This document shows, piece by piece, positions 21,916-33,474 of a stretch of DNA of 64,000 nucleotides. The stretch is from Agrypnia vestita (taxonomy: Eukaryota; Arthropoda; Insecta; Trichoptera; Phryganeidae), in assembly GCA_016648135.1 (NCBI GenBank), contig JADDOH010002295.1, positions 120,122 through 184,121 of the forward strand, written 5' to 3'. A program made the translations under genes and the position numbers. Position 1 is the stretch's first letter; every line of letters starts with the position of its first letter. The notes under the pieces were generated by a model. That model saw nothing but the letters and a program-made list of their open reading frames with translations, ran no database searches and was not told where the DNA came from.

Positions 21916-22602
21916 AAACTACGCAGATTAATCGAAGCGAAGTATTTATGTACGTGGAGAATTAAACAGAATATTCCAGCAAGCGATAATTTCACGACGA
22001 GTAATTAATTGCAAAATAGTGTGAAAATTGCTTAAATTTTATTGGTGTCCAGTGACACTGTGAATTTATTAAAAATAATAAATAAATTGATAATAAATTT
22101 ACAGTTTTTTTCATTTGCCTCCCATACCCATGACTCGTGACAGTACGTTAGTATCGTCGCAGATTGTTCCAGAAGCTACAGAGGGTCTCTCGAACGAAAC
22201 TAATATATTCGAGAAAGGAGTGGAACGCTGTTATTTCGATGTGACAGTAGAATGGCGAGGTCACCAGAGGATAGAGCGGAATTTTATTTTACGTATTTAC
22301 GGGAAATTAACAGTACAAATAAACATCAGATTACACATAAATATTAAATAATAAGAAAAGTTTCCACAGAATTAACATGTTATATATCAACAATAATCTA
22401 AGTATAATAATATAGCTTAAAGATATTTAATCAATACAACTGCATATACGTATACGAGGTCTGGATAAAAGAAAGAAGATGAATTAAAAAATAGAAAAAA
22501 GGTTTATGACTGGTGAATATCCAAGAGTTTTAAATTCATAGGTTGATGAATTGAAGAGAATCAAGTCGCCGAATATAGTGTTGAACAAATCAGTTGAGCG
22601 AT
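21916..22602. other. AT-rich DNA with a possible LTR end
   Basis: 22035-22145 (GGTGTCCAGTGACACTG, TTTGCCTCCC, CATGACTCGTGACA) resembles the ends of the LTR-like remnants at 41-42 kb and 46.6 kb. The frame 22115-22351 has no known domain. Confidence 0.3.
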
Positions 22603-22606
22603 ATAT

Positions 22607-22638
<32 letters not shown>
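22603..22638. repeat. ATTT microsatellite
   Basis: About nine ATTT units. Confidence 0.9.
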
Positions 22639-23313
22639 TGTTTATGGAAGACCAACAGCACAAAAAAAAGCATAGAAAACATTGATACAATATAGATGGC
22701 CAATTACAGGTCTCCACATTTAGAATATATAAAACAGTTTTTCCGGGAGTTGGTATTACAGTGAGAAAGGCTTAAGGTCACATACTAATGGGGCACTACA
22801 CTGACTAATAAAGATAATAAAGAGTATATATTACATTAAAGAAAACACATTATTACTGTGAAGTTGCAATTTCAAAATAAAGTTATTGTTGTGACTCGTC
22901 TTCCGTGTTCGCATAACTTTTAAAAAAAAATAATAATAATGCCCGGAAATCAGAATATACTCAATTAATAAAATAAAAGCTTTAGCAAACAACTGGCTTA
23001 CCTCCAAAGGTAGAAGAGCAACTGAAAATTTACTTATTGTAATTGCATAATAATGTCTTCAAATAAAAATATATACCTATATAAATAAATAAATTAATTA
23101 AGGAAAATAAAAAATAATCTTAAACAAAACTTTAACCCTTTTTACATTAAACACATATTTACACTTGGACTTAAGACTCACTCAACTTTCACTAAAATTC
23201 CACTTGATACATTGTAGATACATAATTACTACCTTATGAAAATAAATACTACTGACGAATTCGAAAAAATATTATAATTGTGTTCTATAACGCCACTCTA
23301 GGACAGGCGTAGC
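22639..23313. other. AT-rich DNA, arm copy of a repeat
   Basis: 22835-22885 repeats the inverted-repeat arm seen at 17074-17122 (TTAAAGAAAACACAT, TGTGAAGTTGCAATTTC). The rest is unassigned. Confidence 0.4.
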
Positions 23314-23423
23314 CTAGTAGAGTGGCATAATCCACAAATTAAACAAAACAAAAAAATGTGTAATTTATCTTATGTTTTATTGTTAAATTAGTATTAAGTA
23401 CCTTTATTTGTAAACAAGGATTT
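23314..23423 (+). repeat. 110-bp repeat, copy 2
   Basis: Identical by eye to 17998-18107. Here the tail is TTTTAAAATAAATAAA instead of poly-A. The DNA just upstream (23292-23329) forms a hairpin with GCCACTCTA/TAGAGTGGC arms. Confidence 0.65.
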
Positions 23424-24260
23424 TTTTAAAATAAATAAAAGATTATTACTAAGATAATCGTGATTGCGGGGTGATTGTTTAGCAAATTAATGTTTTTTAT
23501 TTATCGTAATAATCTATAAAATTTGCTGCAATAAAACTAAATTTGAAGTACGTGTGTTGACATCATGTTATCCCGAACGAAATACGAACCGGAATTGGAT
23601 CAAATATTGAATCTCTCAAGAGATTGATTTTACGAGTGTTTCGAGTTATTGTGCCTTAGATTCTGGGAGTTTTCTGTTTACAAGAACTTTTCATTTTGTG
23701 ATACAAGTATGAAGGGAGGAGAATCAGACCAGTGAAAATGGGAGGGGGGAAATATTGAGATGGGCGGCCTTTGAAAAGCTTTGACAATGAAGGCGAAAGT
23801 GATTAAACGTAGTTTGATGATGAATAAGAAGAAATGTACCTTTCTACCAGATAACCGTCTTGCCCCGTATATACGCAAATCATCATTACAAGGTGTCAAA
23901 GTTTGAATTTAAGTTTTTCTACTCAGGAGTGCTAACAATTCAGTAATAGTTTGAGAGATGACAAAAAACAGTTATATTTTATTAGCACTTTCTGTGGGCG
24001 TCTCTTCAGGGCATCTCGTAGCTAGTAGCAAAAACTTCGGGAGAGAATAAGAATATAAGCGATATCAGAGTTTATCTTTTTTATTTTCTGTAAAACGTTT
24101 GATTATCGCTGCAGTAACTTGTATGAAATATTAATAATTTATTCGCTTCAATAAAAATGTCGAAAGCTTTACAAAAAACATAATATTCGACTTGTTTACG
24201 TCGACAAAGATTTTGCTACTAACTACGAAACACCTTGGACAGACAATCAAAATTAAGTTT
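23424..24260. other. AT-rich DNA with repeat family R (minus strand)
   Basis: Minus-strand 24110-23990 matches family R (AAAAGATAAACTCTGATATC, AAGTTTTTGCTACTAGCTA). The remainder has no gene. Confidence 0.35.
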
Positions 24261-24347
24261 ACTCCATTACCAATGACATAAATTAACAAAAAAATATATT
24301 AAAAATGATAACTTTGTTTACTTTCACTATTTTTTATAACGATTATA

Positions 24348-24650
24348 ACATTTTAGATGCTAACGCATCATCTTCAGTAATGTTACTAATACTTAATTGA
24401 AGACTAAAGGACGGCGTGAGGAGTGGAGTGGAGATTAGAGTCCGGTGGGTATGTGGGCGTGGTCACTAGGCGCAGAAGAGGGAACTTAAGAGATGGAGTT
24501 TGAATATTGATTACATTTTTGTTATTTTTAACCTCTAAGTAGTCTAAAATATTTAGTTTCTTTCCTTTTTTACACATGTTTGTTAAATCTACGTCATTAC
24601 TGTCGAAACGACATGTAACAATAACATTCTTATAAAAATATCTCATCAGA
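24348..24650 (-). pseudogene. Penelope-like element 3' end with hammerhead relic
   Basis: The minus-strand frame ending at 24404 carries a PLE-type C-terminus (KKGKKLNILDYLEVKN, VINIQTPSLKFPLLRL), the region that follows the GIY-YIG endonuclease in PLEs. Downstream on the same strand is a hammerhead-like motif: box CTGAAGA (a valid CUGANGA, complement of 24371-24377), then helix II GATGC-GTTA-GCATC (perfect), then TAAA where GAAA is expected. Reverse transcriptase is missing, and the core mutation should inactivate the ribozyme. Confidence 0.55.
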
Positions 24651-25094
24651 GATCAGGTAATGTGATGTGATCAAATGATCAGCTTTCAGTCTGTAACTTT
24701 TTGCCTTGCAAAATTATTTGAACATCTGTTGAACATTATTTACTTATACCTACAAATCAACAGTCGATCATTAACAACCCAACACTTCCGAGAGCAGCAA
24801 ACGCCAAGTTCACGACATTTTCTTTGACCTTACATAAACCAGACTTTACAATTACGGATCGTGTCCCCTGTCACAGCGCCGTTTGCCTTCGCTCGTCAAT
24901 AAAGTAGAATAAAATTATAAATTTATCACGGGCATTACCGTTTAGTGTGCGCGAGTATCGTAACACGCGCGTCTCGGTCTCGTCCATGCGGGCGCACATG
25001 TGCGGCTTCCGACTGTCAAGGTTTTTCCTAGAATGTGCCGGTGGTATATGCAGCCTTACTGACTGACGGCTGAAACATTACCGGCGGCGACATA
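24651..25094. other. Single-copy-looking DNA
   Basis: 24930-25080 is richer in GC and CpG. No gene or repeat recognised. Confidence 0.35.
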
Positions 25095-25183
25095 CATATC
25101 GACGGCTCCTACGTATAATATCGTAACCCACAAATCAACACAACAACCTTCACAGCTACGAAGATCGACTTGCCTTTTTCAAG

Positions 25184-25503
25184 ATGCACAAACTTGAGTC
25201 CCGACGGAAAATATCCGATCTCGTTGTGCTACACAAGATTCTCAGCGGAGCTATTGATTCTCTCTCTCTATCTAACATAAATTTGCATGTTAAACCCCGT
25301 ATAAGAAACCCGGAGTTCTTCAGAATAAGTCAGCACACTAATAATGTCGGTTACTTTTCTCCCATTACAAGGTTGTGTCGCACATATAATTTGTATTGTG
25401 CTGACCCTAACATTGATGCTGATATTCTTGCAGACACCTTATCTTCGTTCAAAAACTCACTCATACACAACATCCATTTTCTAAACGATGACATGAACCT
25501 ATA
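25184..25503 (+). pseudogene. Jockey/CR1-like LINE ORF2 C-terminus, family F
   Basis: The open frame (25184-25503) has the usual end of such ORF2 proteins: the ISDLVVLHKILSGAID helix region, VKPRIRNPEFF, the TNNVGYFSPITRLCRTYN motif (R-T-N...S-P-x-x-R...Y-N) and DTLSSFKNSL. It stops at 25501-25503. Its 3' UTR contains GAGCGTGCTGAAGACACTTG and ends in an AAT run (25720-25767). Fragments of the same family occur at 31450-31552 and 32255-32330. Polymerase motifs are missing. Confidence 0.7.
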
Positions 25504-25916
25504 GATCCATTAAATCAATCATTCATTAAATACTAATCGCACTACACTCAAACACAAAATATATAATATACATAAATGTACATGTAAAATATAATTAATT
25601 GCAAAAATACATGTTACTAGAGCGTGCTGAAGACACTTGTAATTGGGATAATGGGCAAGTCTTCAATAAAATGTTTAATATCTGAGTATCATGTACCTAT
25701 TATCCTGTTAGTACCTCTAATAAATAATAATAAAAAAAATAAAAAATAATAATAATAATAAAAAATCATCGATTTTTAGTTTTTTGTGTATTTCATATGT
25801 GTTTAATTATATCTTTATTTCCAAGAAAGAAAAAAAATATTTTGCAATAAATAACGTTTTTTTTGGACGTATTTTGTCGTATTTCAAAAAATCACATATT
25901 TTTTACGAAGTATACT

Positions 25917-26206
25917 ATCGTATGTAACACTTACGATAATTTGCGTTGGAAAATAACATATGATAATTTATATATATTTTTTTTTATATATATTTATTTT
26001 TTATATTTTTTATTATTATTATATTTTTTACATACGATAAAAATAATTTTATCGTATGTAACACTTACGATAACATACGTTGGAAAATAACATAAGATAA
26101 TTATCGTATGTAACACTTACTATAATATGCGTGAGAAAATAACATAAGAAAATTATGGTATGTAACACTTATGTTATTTTACGTCGCATCTTTTCCGAAG
26201 TTAAAT
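25917..26206. repeat. 52-bp minisatellite, interrupted
   Basis: Units starting ATCGTATGTAACACTTAC begin at 25917, 26051, 26103 and (diverged) 26155. The last three are spaced exactly 52 bp. An AT-rich insert (about 25970-26045) separates the first from the rest. Non-coding. Confidence 0.8.
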
Positions 26207-26559
26207 GTTGTAAGTCATTTATACGATATTTTACGACGCGTCTTTTCCAAAGTATAATATCGTATGTGCATTTCTACAAGAACCTTTAATATTTTCGACA
26301 TTTTTGCGATTATTTATGAAACTACAGTATAAAGTAAAATATTGAAACGAAATTTCAAAAAAATTGGGCAATATTTAGATTTATACCGGACGAAAATATG
26401 TTCAAATCCTTCTCCTGTAAAATTGAATTTTGTGGGTTACGATATTATACGTAGGAGCCGTCGATATGCTTTTTCATGGCATGACAAATTTCAACCTTAG
26501 ATGGTCATAACGTCATTGCATTGAATAACGTGAAGCGAATTAAATAAATGCCATGTGTA

Positions 26560-27010
26560 CTTATTTTAATCTAAATTTTTGCATTTAGATTAATACAGAA
26601 ATTATGAAAATATTTGAGTAGCGTAACGGGTCGCGGAGCAGTGGGGGAGATTTTTTTGTGTGGTCTTTAAGATGCTTAGAAGCGGAGACTTTTGTAAGAA
26701 TGTGATTTTGTTTATGAGTTTTTTCTCAGAATTCAAGTTTTTTCGGATTTCGACGGTTTCCAAACTGTTCATTATCAAACCTTTATGAGGAACCGAGTGT
26801 AGTAGTTTTAGTCTGTGATTATCAAAAGAATGGTTAGTATTAATTTTTTTGTTGGAGAATTCTGAGAAATTATTCTTATATTTAGGTTTCTTGTGGTTTG
26901 GTCCATGTATTTACTATCACAATCTCCACAAGTAATTTCGTATATCCTACTCTTTTCTAATGAATTATTTTTGGTTTTTGAATTAAGAAAGAAACGTGGG
27001 TTTTATATGT
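26560..27010 (-). pseudogene. Penelope-like GIY-YIG endonuclease relic
   Basis: On the minus strand a frame across 26960-26870 reads KSRIYEITCGDCDSKYMDQT then TRNLNIRI. This is the start of the PLE GIY-YIG nuclease: the C-x-x-C pair, the second half-motif (YMD where YIG is normal), Q-T and the conserved R region. Downstream (26860-26620) is decayed PLE C-terminal sequence in shifting frames. The altered YIG motif and stops show it is dead. Confidence 0.6.
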
Positions 27011-27484
27011 ACGGGGAAATTGATAGTAATTTTATTACAATTTTAATTAAAATAACCATGTTGCACCACAAAGTAACTGCCGCATCAATTAATAATACTA
27101 TGTATACTTATTCTTCTTTTAGTGTCCTGTTGAGTCACCCCGATCACCCTAGTGAAACCATCTCTATCTTGGGTAGCTCGCAGCAGCTTCTCGACCCTTC
27201 TTATCCCGGTCCATTTCTAAGCCAAGACAGCTGCTTTCTTCCGACTCCCCTGTGGCCTTCAATCTCCTCTTCTACAACTAACTGAAGTACGGTATATTTC
27301 TCCCATCTCATTATGTGATCAAAATACGATGTCTTTCGTTGTAAACAATTCTCTTTGGACACTGGCCCTGTATGAGTTATCATGTCGGTTCAGGATATCC
27401 TTGACATTCTATACTCCACACCTTAGGGTAGAACCGACCACACGTAAAATTTGATCAACCAGATTGATATAATCACTGCATAAA
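27011..27484. other. Unassigned DNA
   Basis: The minus-strand frame at 27201-27383 (SWLRNGPG end) is faintly LINE-like, but I could not place it. No gene is supported. Confidence 0.3.
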
Positions 27485-27775
27485 AGACTTTTCATTTTAT
27501 TAATTGATGCACCACGTATACAACTTTCCAAATTTGATAGATGCGGTGGTCGATCATGTATGGATCGGTGAACGTTTGTGTAAAGTGATCACATAAGCCA
27601 GCCAATGACTGGTCCGAAGTCCTGTGAATGCCCATATACTTCCATACCTTTTTTCCCATATAAATAGCTTCTCTCTCCGAGTGTCCCTGCGAGACCTCTA
27701 ATATATCTTGAGACATGATGTGGCTGCCGGCGAAGTTGACGGCGCAATTTGCCATAGTCATCGCTGCCTGTCACA
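27485..27775 (-). repeat. Third copy of the 12936-13492 repeat arm, coding-like
   Basis: On the minus strand 27720-27563 reads ILEVSQGHSEREAIYMGKKV then WKYMGIHR, SLAGLCDHFT; the arm at 13357-13500 reads IIEISQRRNCISYGKVGIEV in the matching frame. Conservation at protein level while DNA has drifted suggests the arm was once coding in a mobile element. The protein family is not recognised. Confidence 0.5.
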
Positions 27776-27945
27776 TAATTGACATTTAAAACTCGGCAGC
27801 GGGATCCTCGTGGGCGACCAATCCACTTACACCCACTGAACGTTATTTAAGAGTAATTTGACAAAGGGGAACTCTTGTTATCGTCGCGTATTCATTAGTG
27901 TCGCGGCGGAAAGGTTTGTGACTTGAATCAAATGTTGAAGGGTGT

Positions 27946-28260
27946 TTTCATTCTTCGTCTTCGTGTCATCAGGATATAACGTATACAAATATTAAAATTA
28001 AAAGCATAGATATTAATAAAAAAAATGGGAATGGAATAATATAATCAACTAATGTGAAAACAAATTAATTTGCAAACAGAATTTGATTATTGGTAATATT
28101 TAGTTTTCTATTTACAATACAATGTTACTTTTATCTAAAATTTCTAAATCTTTATTAATATCAACAGAATGGTATGTTTCCAAAAGATAATTAGCTAATT
28201 CAGAATAGTTATTGCAGCCTAAACTTATAATATTATTTTTAATCTTTAAAATTTGTTTTC
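27946..28260 (-). pseudogene. Penelope-like element 3' end, decayed
   Basis: The minus strand aligns with the PLE at 35860-36060: complements of ATTAATATCAACAGAATGG, CCAAAAGATAATTAGC and TTCAGAATAGTTATTGCAGC. These encode the SEFSNHLL and HSFDINKGL blocks there. Downstream on the strand is a CTGATGA box (complement of 27966-27972), and 16 bases later GAAA (complement of 27946-27949), but helix II no longer pairs. Confidence 0.55.
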
Positions 28261-29339
28261 ACATTTATACTTAATTATTTATTCATCTTCCATATATTAT
28301 TTTTGCTTTGTTGATGTCTCTTCAGTGGAGCCTGTCATCGCTAGGAGATGCGTCCCCAGGTGTCGGATAGGGGAAAGTTCGCCAGATATGGAGGGTAGGA
28401 GGGAAATAAAATACCTCTCGCAGACCAACAGGCCGTAGCGTCTGACCCATGATGGGCGGCTACAAAGATCGTCCTTTCCCTATGTTAAGGGCGGCTGATT
28501 TCAAAACAAACCAATCCGTCTGAAAAGCGATGAAATGAACCTGAATTTCAATGGTATAGAAAAAGCCTTTATCCAGCAGTGGAGAGATGAAGAAGAAAGA
28601 ATTTCTTTTGATTGTTTGATTGGTTGCCCTGTTCACGCATTAAGGTTTAGGTCCGATCTAGATTCTGACCCATGGTCAAAATAGATTCAATGTGCCGCAT
28701 GTGTGCGGAGAAATCAAATGCAGTACCATCTCTTACACGTTTCACAACATTGTGACATTTTTTCCTAGCTTATTTAACCTCCAACTTATTAACGTTCATC
28801 GCTTTCACCCTTTCCCTTGAAGCACACGATTGCCGCAATTAGATGTTCATTCTCACCCACGCCGCTTCCTGCGGGCCACCCGGAACATTCACATTACACC
28901 GCGTCACTAATGTTCGCAAGTGACGTATTCATTTTGTTTGTTATCCTTTTGCGAACAATGCACAAACTTTTTTTTGTGCCTCTTCGACAACTTTTTTTCG
29001 TAAGTCCGCTTAGCGCAAACTTTGGATTATTTTACTAAAGTTTTAGGTGTTCGTCATTGTCACCATTTGTGTTTCTTTTATTAATCTTCCGTTAAGTTTC
29101 TTACTTTATAATTTTTCCATTGTTTCAACTTTCATTTTACTTTTAAAATCGTCGAATGGCAGCCTTCCCTTTGAGTCATTATAGTCGGTTCTGGTGTTTC
29201 CAAAAATATGTTTTTAGTTTGCAGAAAACAACCATGTATTTTTTTATTATTCCATCTGGTATTCCCACGGTATAGGTATCTAATTAATTGAATTAAATTA
29301 TTTTGAGGTAATGGCTTGATTAAACAAACCGCCAGAAAA
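28261..29339. other. Unassigned DNA with a LINE/SINE-like tail
   Basis: 28310-28600 is moderately GC-rich and ends AAAAAGCCTTTATCCAGCAG followed by a GAA-rich run (28585-28600), which looks like a retroposon 3' end. 28690-29160 looks like single-copy DNA without a gene. Confidence 0.35.
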
Positions 29340-29710
29340 TAATAGCTTATTTATTTATTTATTTATTTATTTAACGCCCTTATGGGCTTTTACAATATAC
29401 AGAATAATTTTTTTTTAAATAACAAGACAGTTAAAATAATAATACAGTTAAAAGTTACAATAATAATAGTTAAAAGGTAATAATAATAATAATAATAATA
29501 CAGAAAATCATAAAAACATAAGTTAAAATAATAATAAAGTTAAAGGTACAAATAATAATAGTTAAAGATAAAATAGAAAGATTTATTGTCCGTTTCCATT
29601 TCGTTGGGATGTAAACAATTGTATCAGGTTTATCCTATAAACAGTTATACTATCAGCAAAAATGTCAGCCGCCTCTGCATGCTCATTCCCTAATGAGTGT
29701 TATAATTCCC
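29340..29710 (-). pseudogene. LINE 3' end, family E (minus strand)
   Basis: Matches 19500-19860 over its whole length in reverse: a TTTA tail (29341-29372), the complement of AAGCCCATAAGGGCGTTAA, the AT-rich 3' UTR, and a relic of LGNEHAEAADIFADS near 29650-29700. No intact ORF. Confidence 0.65.
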
Positions 29711-30110
29711 TTATTAGTTGTCTTGATATCTATATTGTAGGTATATGAAACCGGGTGTCGTTTTATGGTATTTTATGCGCAATAGGAATCAATAGAAATT
29801 GACTCAATCCAACTGTTTTTCTTTAAAATTACCTTATATTATAATTAATTAATATGTGTGTGTCATGGGTACTTTATAGAGTAACTCATCTTCAAAATTG
29901 TATTACATTCTCTTGCTCTATCTCATCATGCACCGATGTATGTTCTGTGATCTGGTCATGTCAATATTTTGACAGTATTATTGGGCTTTAAAAGGATCTG
30001 GAATGTGTAATTACGAATTATGGACTAGGGATAGTTATTGAATTCCTTTAATGTAATACGTTGGAAAAGCATCACATCCACCAATAAATTGGAATTCAAC
30101 AACCATGATC
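29711..30110. other. AT-rich DNA, no gene
   Basis: No feature seen. Confidence 0.4.
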
Positions 30111-30825
30111 AGCTTTCAAAGGCGAACAAAACGTTCACTACCCCGAATTCAAGCTCAAAACGTGCCATTCTATATTCCAATTTGTGAAGTATTAAACTGA
30201 ATACATTCAAATGTAGAACTTTTACATTGATGAGGTGGAAATACGAATAATTAATTGATTTGGCACTGACAAAATGAGCTGCAGTTACTTTACGTAGGTA
30301 GTTACTTTCATTATCCTTGTCCTCCTCTCTCAATATTCCCGTTACAACTACATTTTCACCAATAATTCCATTTTATTTATTTTGTCAGTACCCTAATCAA
30401 CGTAAAAATTCTACATTTGAAATATGTCAGTTCAATACTTGACCTAACGGTGAGAGATTCTATTGCTCTCGGAATAGAAGTAGTTATATCGGCTTTCAAA
30501 GGCGAAAACAATCTTCACTACCCCGAATTCAAACTCAAAATACGCTCAAAACAAAAAACTATATTCCAGTTTGTGAAGTATTAAACTGAGTACTTTCAAA
30601 TATAGATCCGAAGTTACTTTACATAGCTACTTTCATTAACCCTTGTCCTCTTCTTTTAATATTCCTGTTACAACCACATTTGGTTCTAGTAACTCCTCTA
30701 GTAACTCCATTTTGTTCATTTTGTCAGTAACCTAATCAACGTAAAAAATCTTCATTTGAAAGAAGTCAGTTCAATACTTGACGTATCGGTGAGAGATTCT
30801 ATTACTCTCGAAATATAAGTATTGA
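30111..30825. repeat. Imperfect tandem duplication, period 380
   Basis: Unit 1 starts at 30111 (AGCTTTCAAAGGCGAA) and unit 2 at 30491 (GGCTTTCAAAGGCGAA). Shared blocks in order are CACTACCCCGAATTCAA, TTTGTGAAGTATTAAACTGA, TTGTCAGTA then CCTAATCAACGTAAAAA, CAGTTCAATACTTGAC and GGTGAGAGATTCTATT. Unit 2 is about 45 bp shorter. Non-coding; divergence looks old. Confidence 0.8.
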
Positions 30826-31449
30826 GATATAAAATCATTATTTAACTCGCGTACAGGTATTTTTCACCCTATTTAATGATCGTCTTCATTGTAAGCTACG
30901 GCTAGACTCAGCGTTGTTAATTGAAACGATAATTGGAAGCTAGGAGAAATGTCCTGTCTTGACTCCTTACTTCTTCACGTTCTCTCCTTCATCTAAATTT
31001 ATTTTTCGACCTGCACGAAGGGAGTCGCCTCGAATCGTTATCGCCCGCAGAGCAGCGTGGAAATCGCTCGCGCTCGAACAATTTTGTGACGGAAATGAAG
31101 CCCTTCGCGGCTACCTCCATCCCTCAGATCGAGAGGCGCCGCCGATCTCTGTCCGGCGGTGAGCGATAATCACTTCCGCCGATTGTGCGCGGCCGTCACG
31201 CCCGTCACATTGTCTCCCGATCGCGTCGAACTCGCGTCGGGTTCCCGCCTCGCCTGGCCGGGCGACGTGACTCGGTGGAAATGCTCGTGCCTGCGCAGCC
31301 GCCGCTCCGTATTTCCAGTCATTTTTTTTACCAAGTGCCTTTTACAAGTTGCCTAACGTCTCGCCAGCTTGCTGGACTAAACTGAATTCAGATGAAAGAT
31401 ACCACTGCATGACCGTAAGTCAGAAGCCTATTTTCTCCCATCGCTTGAA
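30826..31449. other. Single-copy-looking DNA with CpG-rich island (31015-31325)
   Basis: The island is GC- and CpG-rich and ends in a T run at 31322-31330. Open frames on the plus strand lack known domains. A promoter or exon here is possible but unproven. Confidence 0.35.
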
Positions 31450-31552
31450 CTGCGTGTGCGTACATATAATATGTATTGTGCTGACCCTAATATTGATACC
31501 GACATTCATGCAGATACGCAAACATCATTTTCTTGACAATAACCTGAACCTA
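31450..31552 (+). pseudogene. LINE family F fragment
   Basis: TATGTATTGTGCTGACCCTA and the following bases match 25390-25445 (the YNLYCADPNIDADI region of the ORF2 C-terminus at 25184-25503). Only this short piece is kept. It runs straight into the CCTAA array. Confidence 0.55.
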
Positions 31553-31553
31553 C

Positions 31554-31591
31554 CCTAACCTAATCTAACCTAACCTAACCTAACCTAACCT
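31554..31591. repeat. Interstitial CCTAA (TTAGG-type) array
   Basis: About seven and a half pentamers, one of them TCTAA. TTAGG is the usual insect telomere unit, so CCTAA is its complement. The array is short and immediately follows LINE sequence, so it may be a LINE 3' tail or a small interstitial telomeric repeat. Confidence 0.75.
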
Positions 31592-31806
31592 GAACCCATA
31601 GAATAGGATGACTACTAAAAATTAATAAAGCACTAAGTGTCAGAATGTTCATTTTAAGATACAAGGTGAAAGGTCAATATAGTCTTTTTCGCTCTTTCTG
31701 TAAGTCACACTTCTTCATTAATATTTTCAACACTACACGCTGGTACCTCACGTGAGTTACCCATTTTAAAACTTAAAACTTCAAAATACTCATGTCATTT
31801 AGTGAA

Positions 31807-32040
31807 TCATCATCATGATCTTCATCCCCTTGTCCTAGAAGGGTCGGGGGCCCAAAGGCTCGACAAGGTGTTTCCATGTTCCCCTGTCTTGCGCTGTTTC
31901 TGCAACCAGTCTAGACCCATTCTGTTTTCATACACATTTTTATGTTGCCTCTCCCAGCTTAATCTGGGGCGACCCACCAGCCGTCTTCCTTCCGGGATTG
32001 CCAGGAGGATTCTTCTTATTCGTATTAGTGCATTATTTAA
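31807..32040 (-). pseudogene. LINE 3' end, family B (minus strand)
   Basis: The minus-strand frame reads RRILLAIPEGRRLVGRPRLS, WERQHKNVYENRMGLDWLQK, GEHGNTLSSLWAPDPSRTRG, matching the end of the copy at 7986-8400. The ATC run at 31807-31816 is the remnant of its GAT tail. 5'-truncated. Confidence 0.75.
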
Positions 32041-33404
32041 AAAAAAAAACGACGCGGCCCTTAAAACTCTTGCGATATGCATTCCCATATAACTAGACAA
32101 TTAACACAGATAGGATTTAGGTGCAGTATTTATTGAATTGGCGAGGGCATATATTACTAATCTGTATACTTATATTTTAAAAAATCCAGTATTCAGATAT
32201 CAATTCTTTATTTACACATTCGTACATGATCGCGCTGCATGGTTATAATAAACACGCTAGAGCATGCCGAAAACACATAATTGGGATGGTGGGCTGAGTT
32301 TGAAATCAGTAATGTAGTCCGTTAGTGTTTCATTGAAAATAACGCTAACATACGGCTAACAGACCACGTATTGTATAAAAAATCTCTAATCGCTAAACCG
32401 AATAAATTGTCACCTCTTATCATATATGTACCTACATATGTTAGCATTTAGACTGTTTTTTTCTTTTATCACTGAAATGTCACAATAAACTGTTCTCGAC
32501 ACGCGTCTTGCACGCATTTTTATTTTCTCGATTTTCAAGATGTTTCCGATTTATTCCCGTGTAGACGCTATCAGTAATTTCGAATCCACTGTAATTTACG
32601 CCCCCGGAAGCAATAAATCAGTCCGCCCCGTGCCTCCGCGGGTACAGGTCATCCTCCCGATGACTTTGAATACGAATTCAACGGAGCGTCGAGAATAGTT
32701 TTTCGGAAAAACGTACGGTTCGTAAAAAATATACGTAACCATTTGCAGTTAAAAATTACTGTAAAACGATTTTATAATTCCTTTAATTATGTAATTATGT
32801 AATAATGTAATTCTGCAGTTTCGTGACAGTGCGAAAAAAATGCGTCTTATTTTTTTAATCACTTCAATTTATCTTCGCCTGTAAAATGGCTCATTCGCAT
32901 TGCAACCTTCGATACAGAAACGATAACAATCGGCATGTGGCTAGAAATTAAATCGTCAAGTTTCCCCTCCGCGCGCTATCTTCCGGCGATCTAAACTACG
33001 CGTTGTTTCCTCCGCAAGTTATACATGACCGATTTCGCCTCCGCGGACGTCGTTTAGCCTACATCCTGTATCGGTTACCGACTTTCTTACAAAAGGTTTT
33101 GAAATTGCCCTTTTCTTTGTGAATATGTGTGCACGTAAGTGGGCTCGCCGCCGCGCTCCGGAAGCGTCAATTACAAAGGGTTATTTGTCCCGGCACATCG
33201 GGAGTACCGCAGGGAACCAAAGTGCGGCGCGCGGCGGATGCGCTAACTACACTGTATACGTGTATTTACAACATTATTATTATGAACAACGCTACCCACA
33301 GCTGGCCAGCTGATGTTGGAGGCTTCGAAGCATTTAGTATCCCGCCATACTGCAAGCAGAAATGGTTCCAAATCCGTTTCACAAATAATGTGTGCATTAT
33401 TTTT
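32041..33404. other. Single-copy-looking DNA
   Basis: 32255-32330 is a fragment of the family-F LINE 3' UTR (CGCTAGAGCATGCCGAAAAC). 32560-33250 is relatively GC- and CpG-rich and shows no repeat copies or coding domain. Confidence 0.35.
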
Positions 33405-33474
33405 AACTTATTTTAAGCGCGCTCGAAAGAATGAGCAATGTTTAAAAGATGATTATTTATTATTAATATTATTA

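Larger units (their letters stand above)
25095..26468. mobile_element. 1.37-kb segment with perfect 37-bp inverted ends
   Basis: 25095-25131 (starts CATATCGACGGCTCCTACG) and 26432-26468 are exact reverse complements. Between them lie a LINE ORF2 C-terminus and 3' UTR, an AAT-rich tail and a 52-bp minisatellite. No transposase frame is present and no target duplication was found. The arms could be termini of a non-autonomous element that captured a LINE end, or two copies of one repeat in opposite orientation. Confidence 0.5.

Noticed and set aside
22115..22351. 78-codon frame with an NFILRIYGKL-like end
   Set aside because: No family recognised and surrounded by LTR-like and AT-rich sequence; not enough to call a gene.
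26103..26206. CRISPR-like direct repeats
   Set aside because: The 52-bp units abut without spacers and the DNA is eukaryotic; it is a minisatellite.
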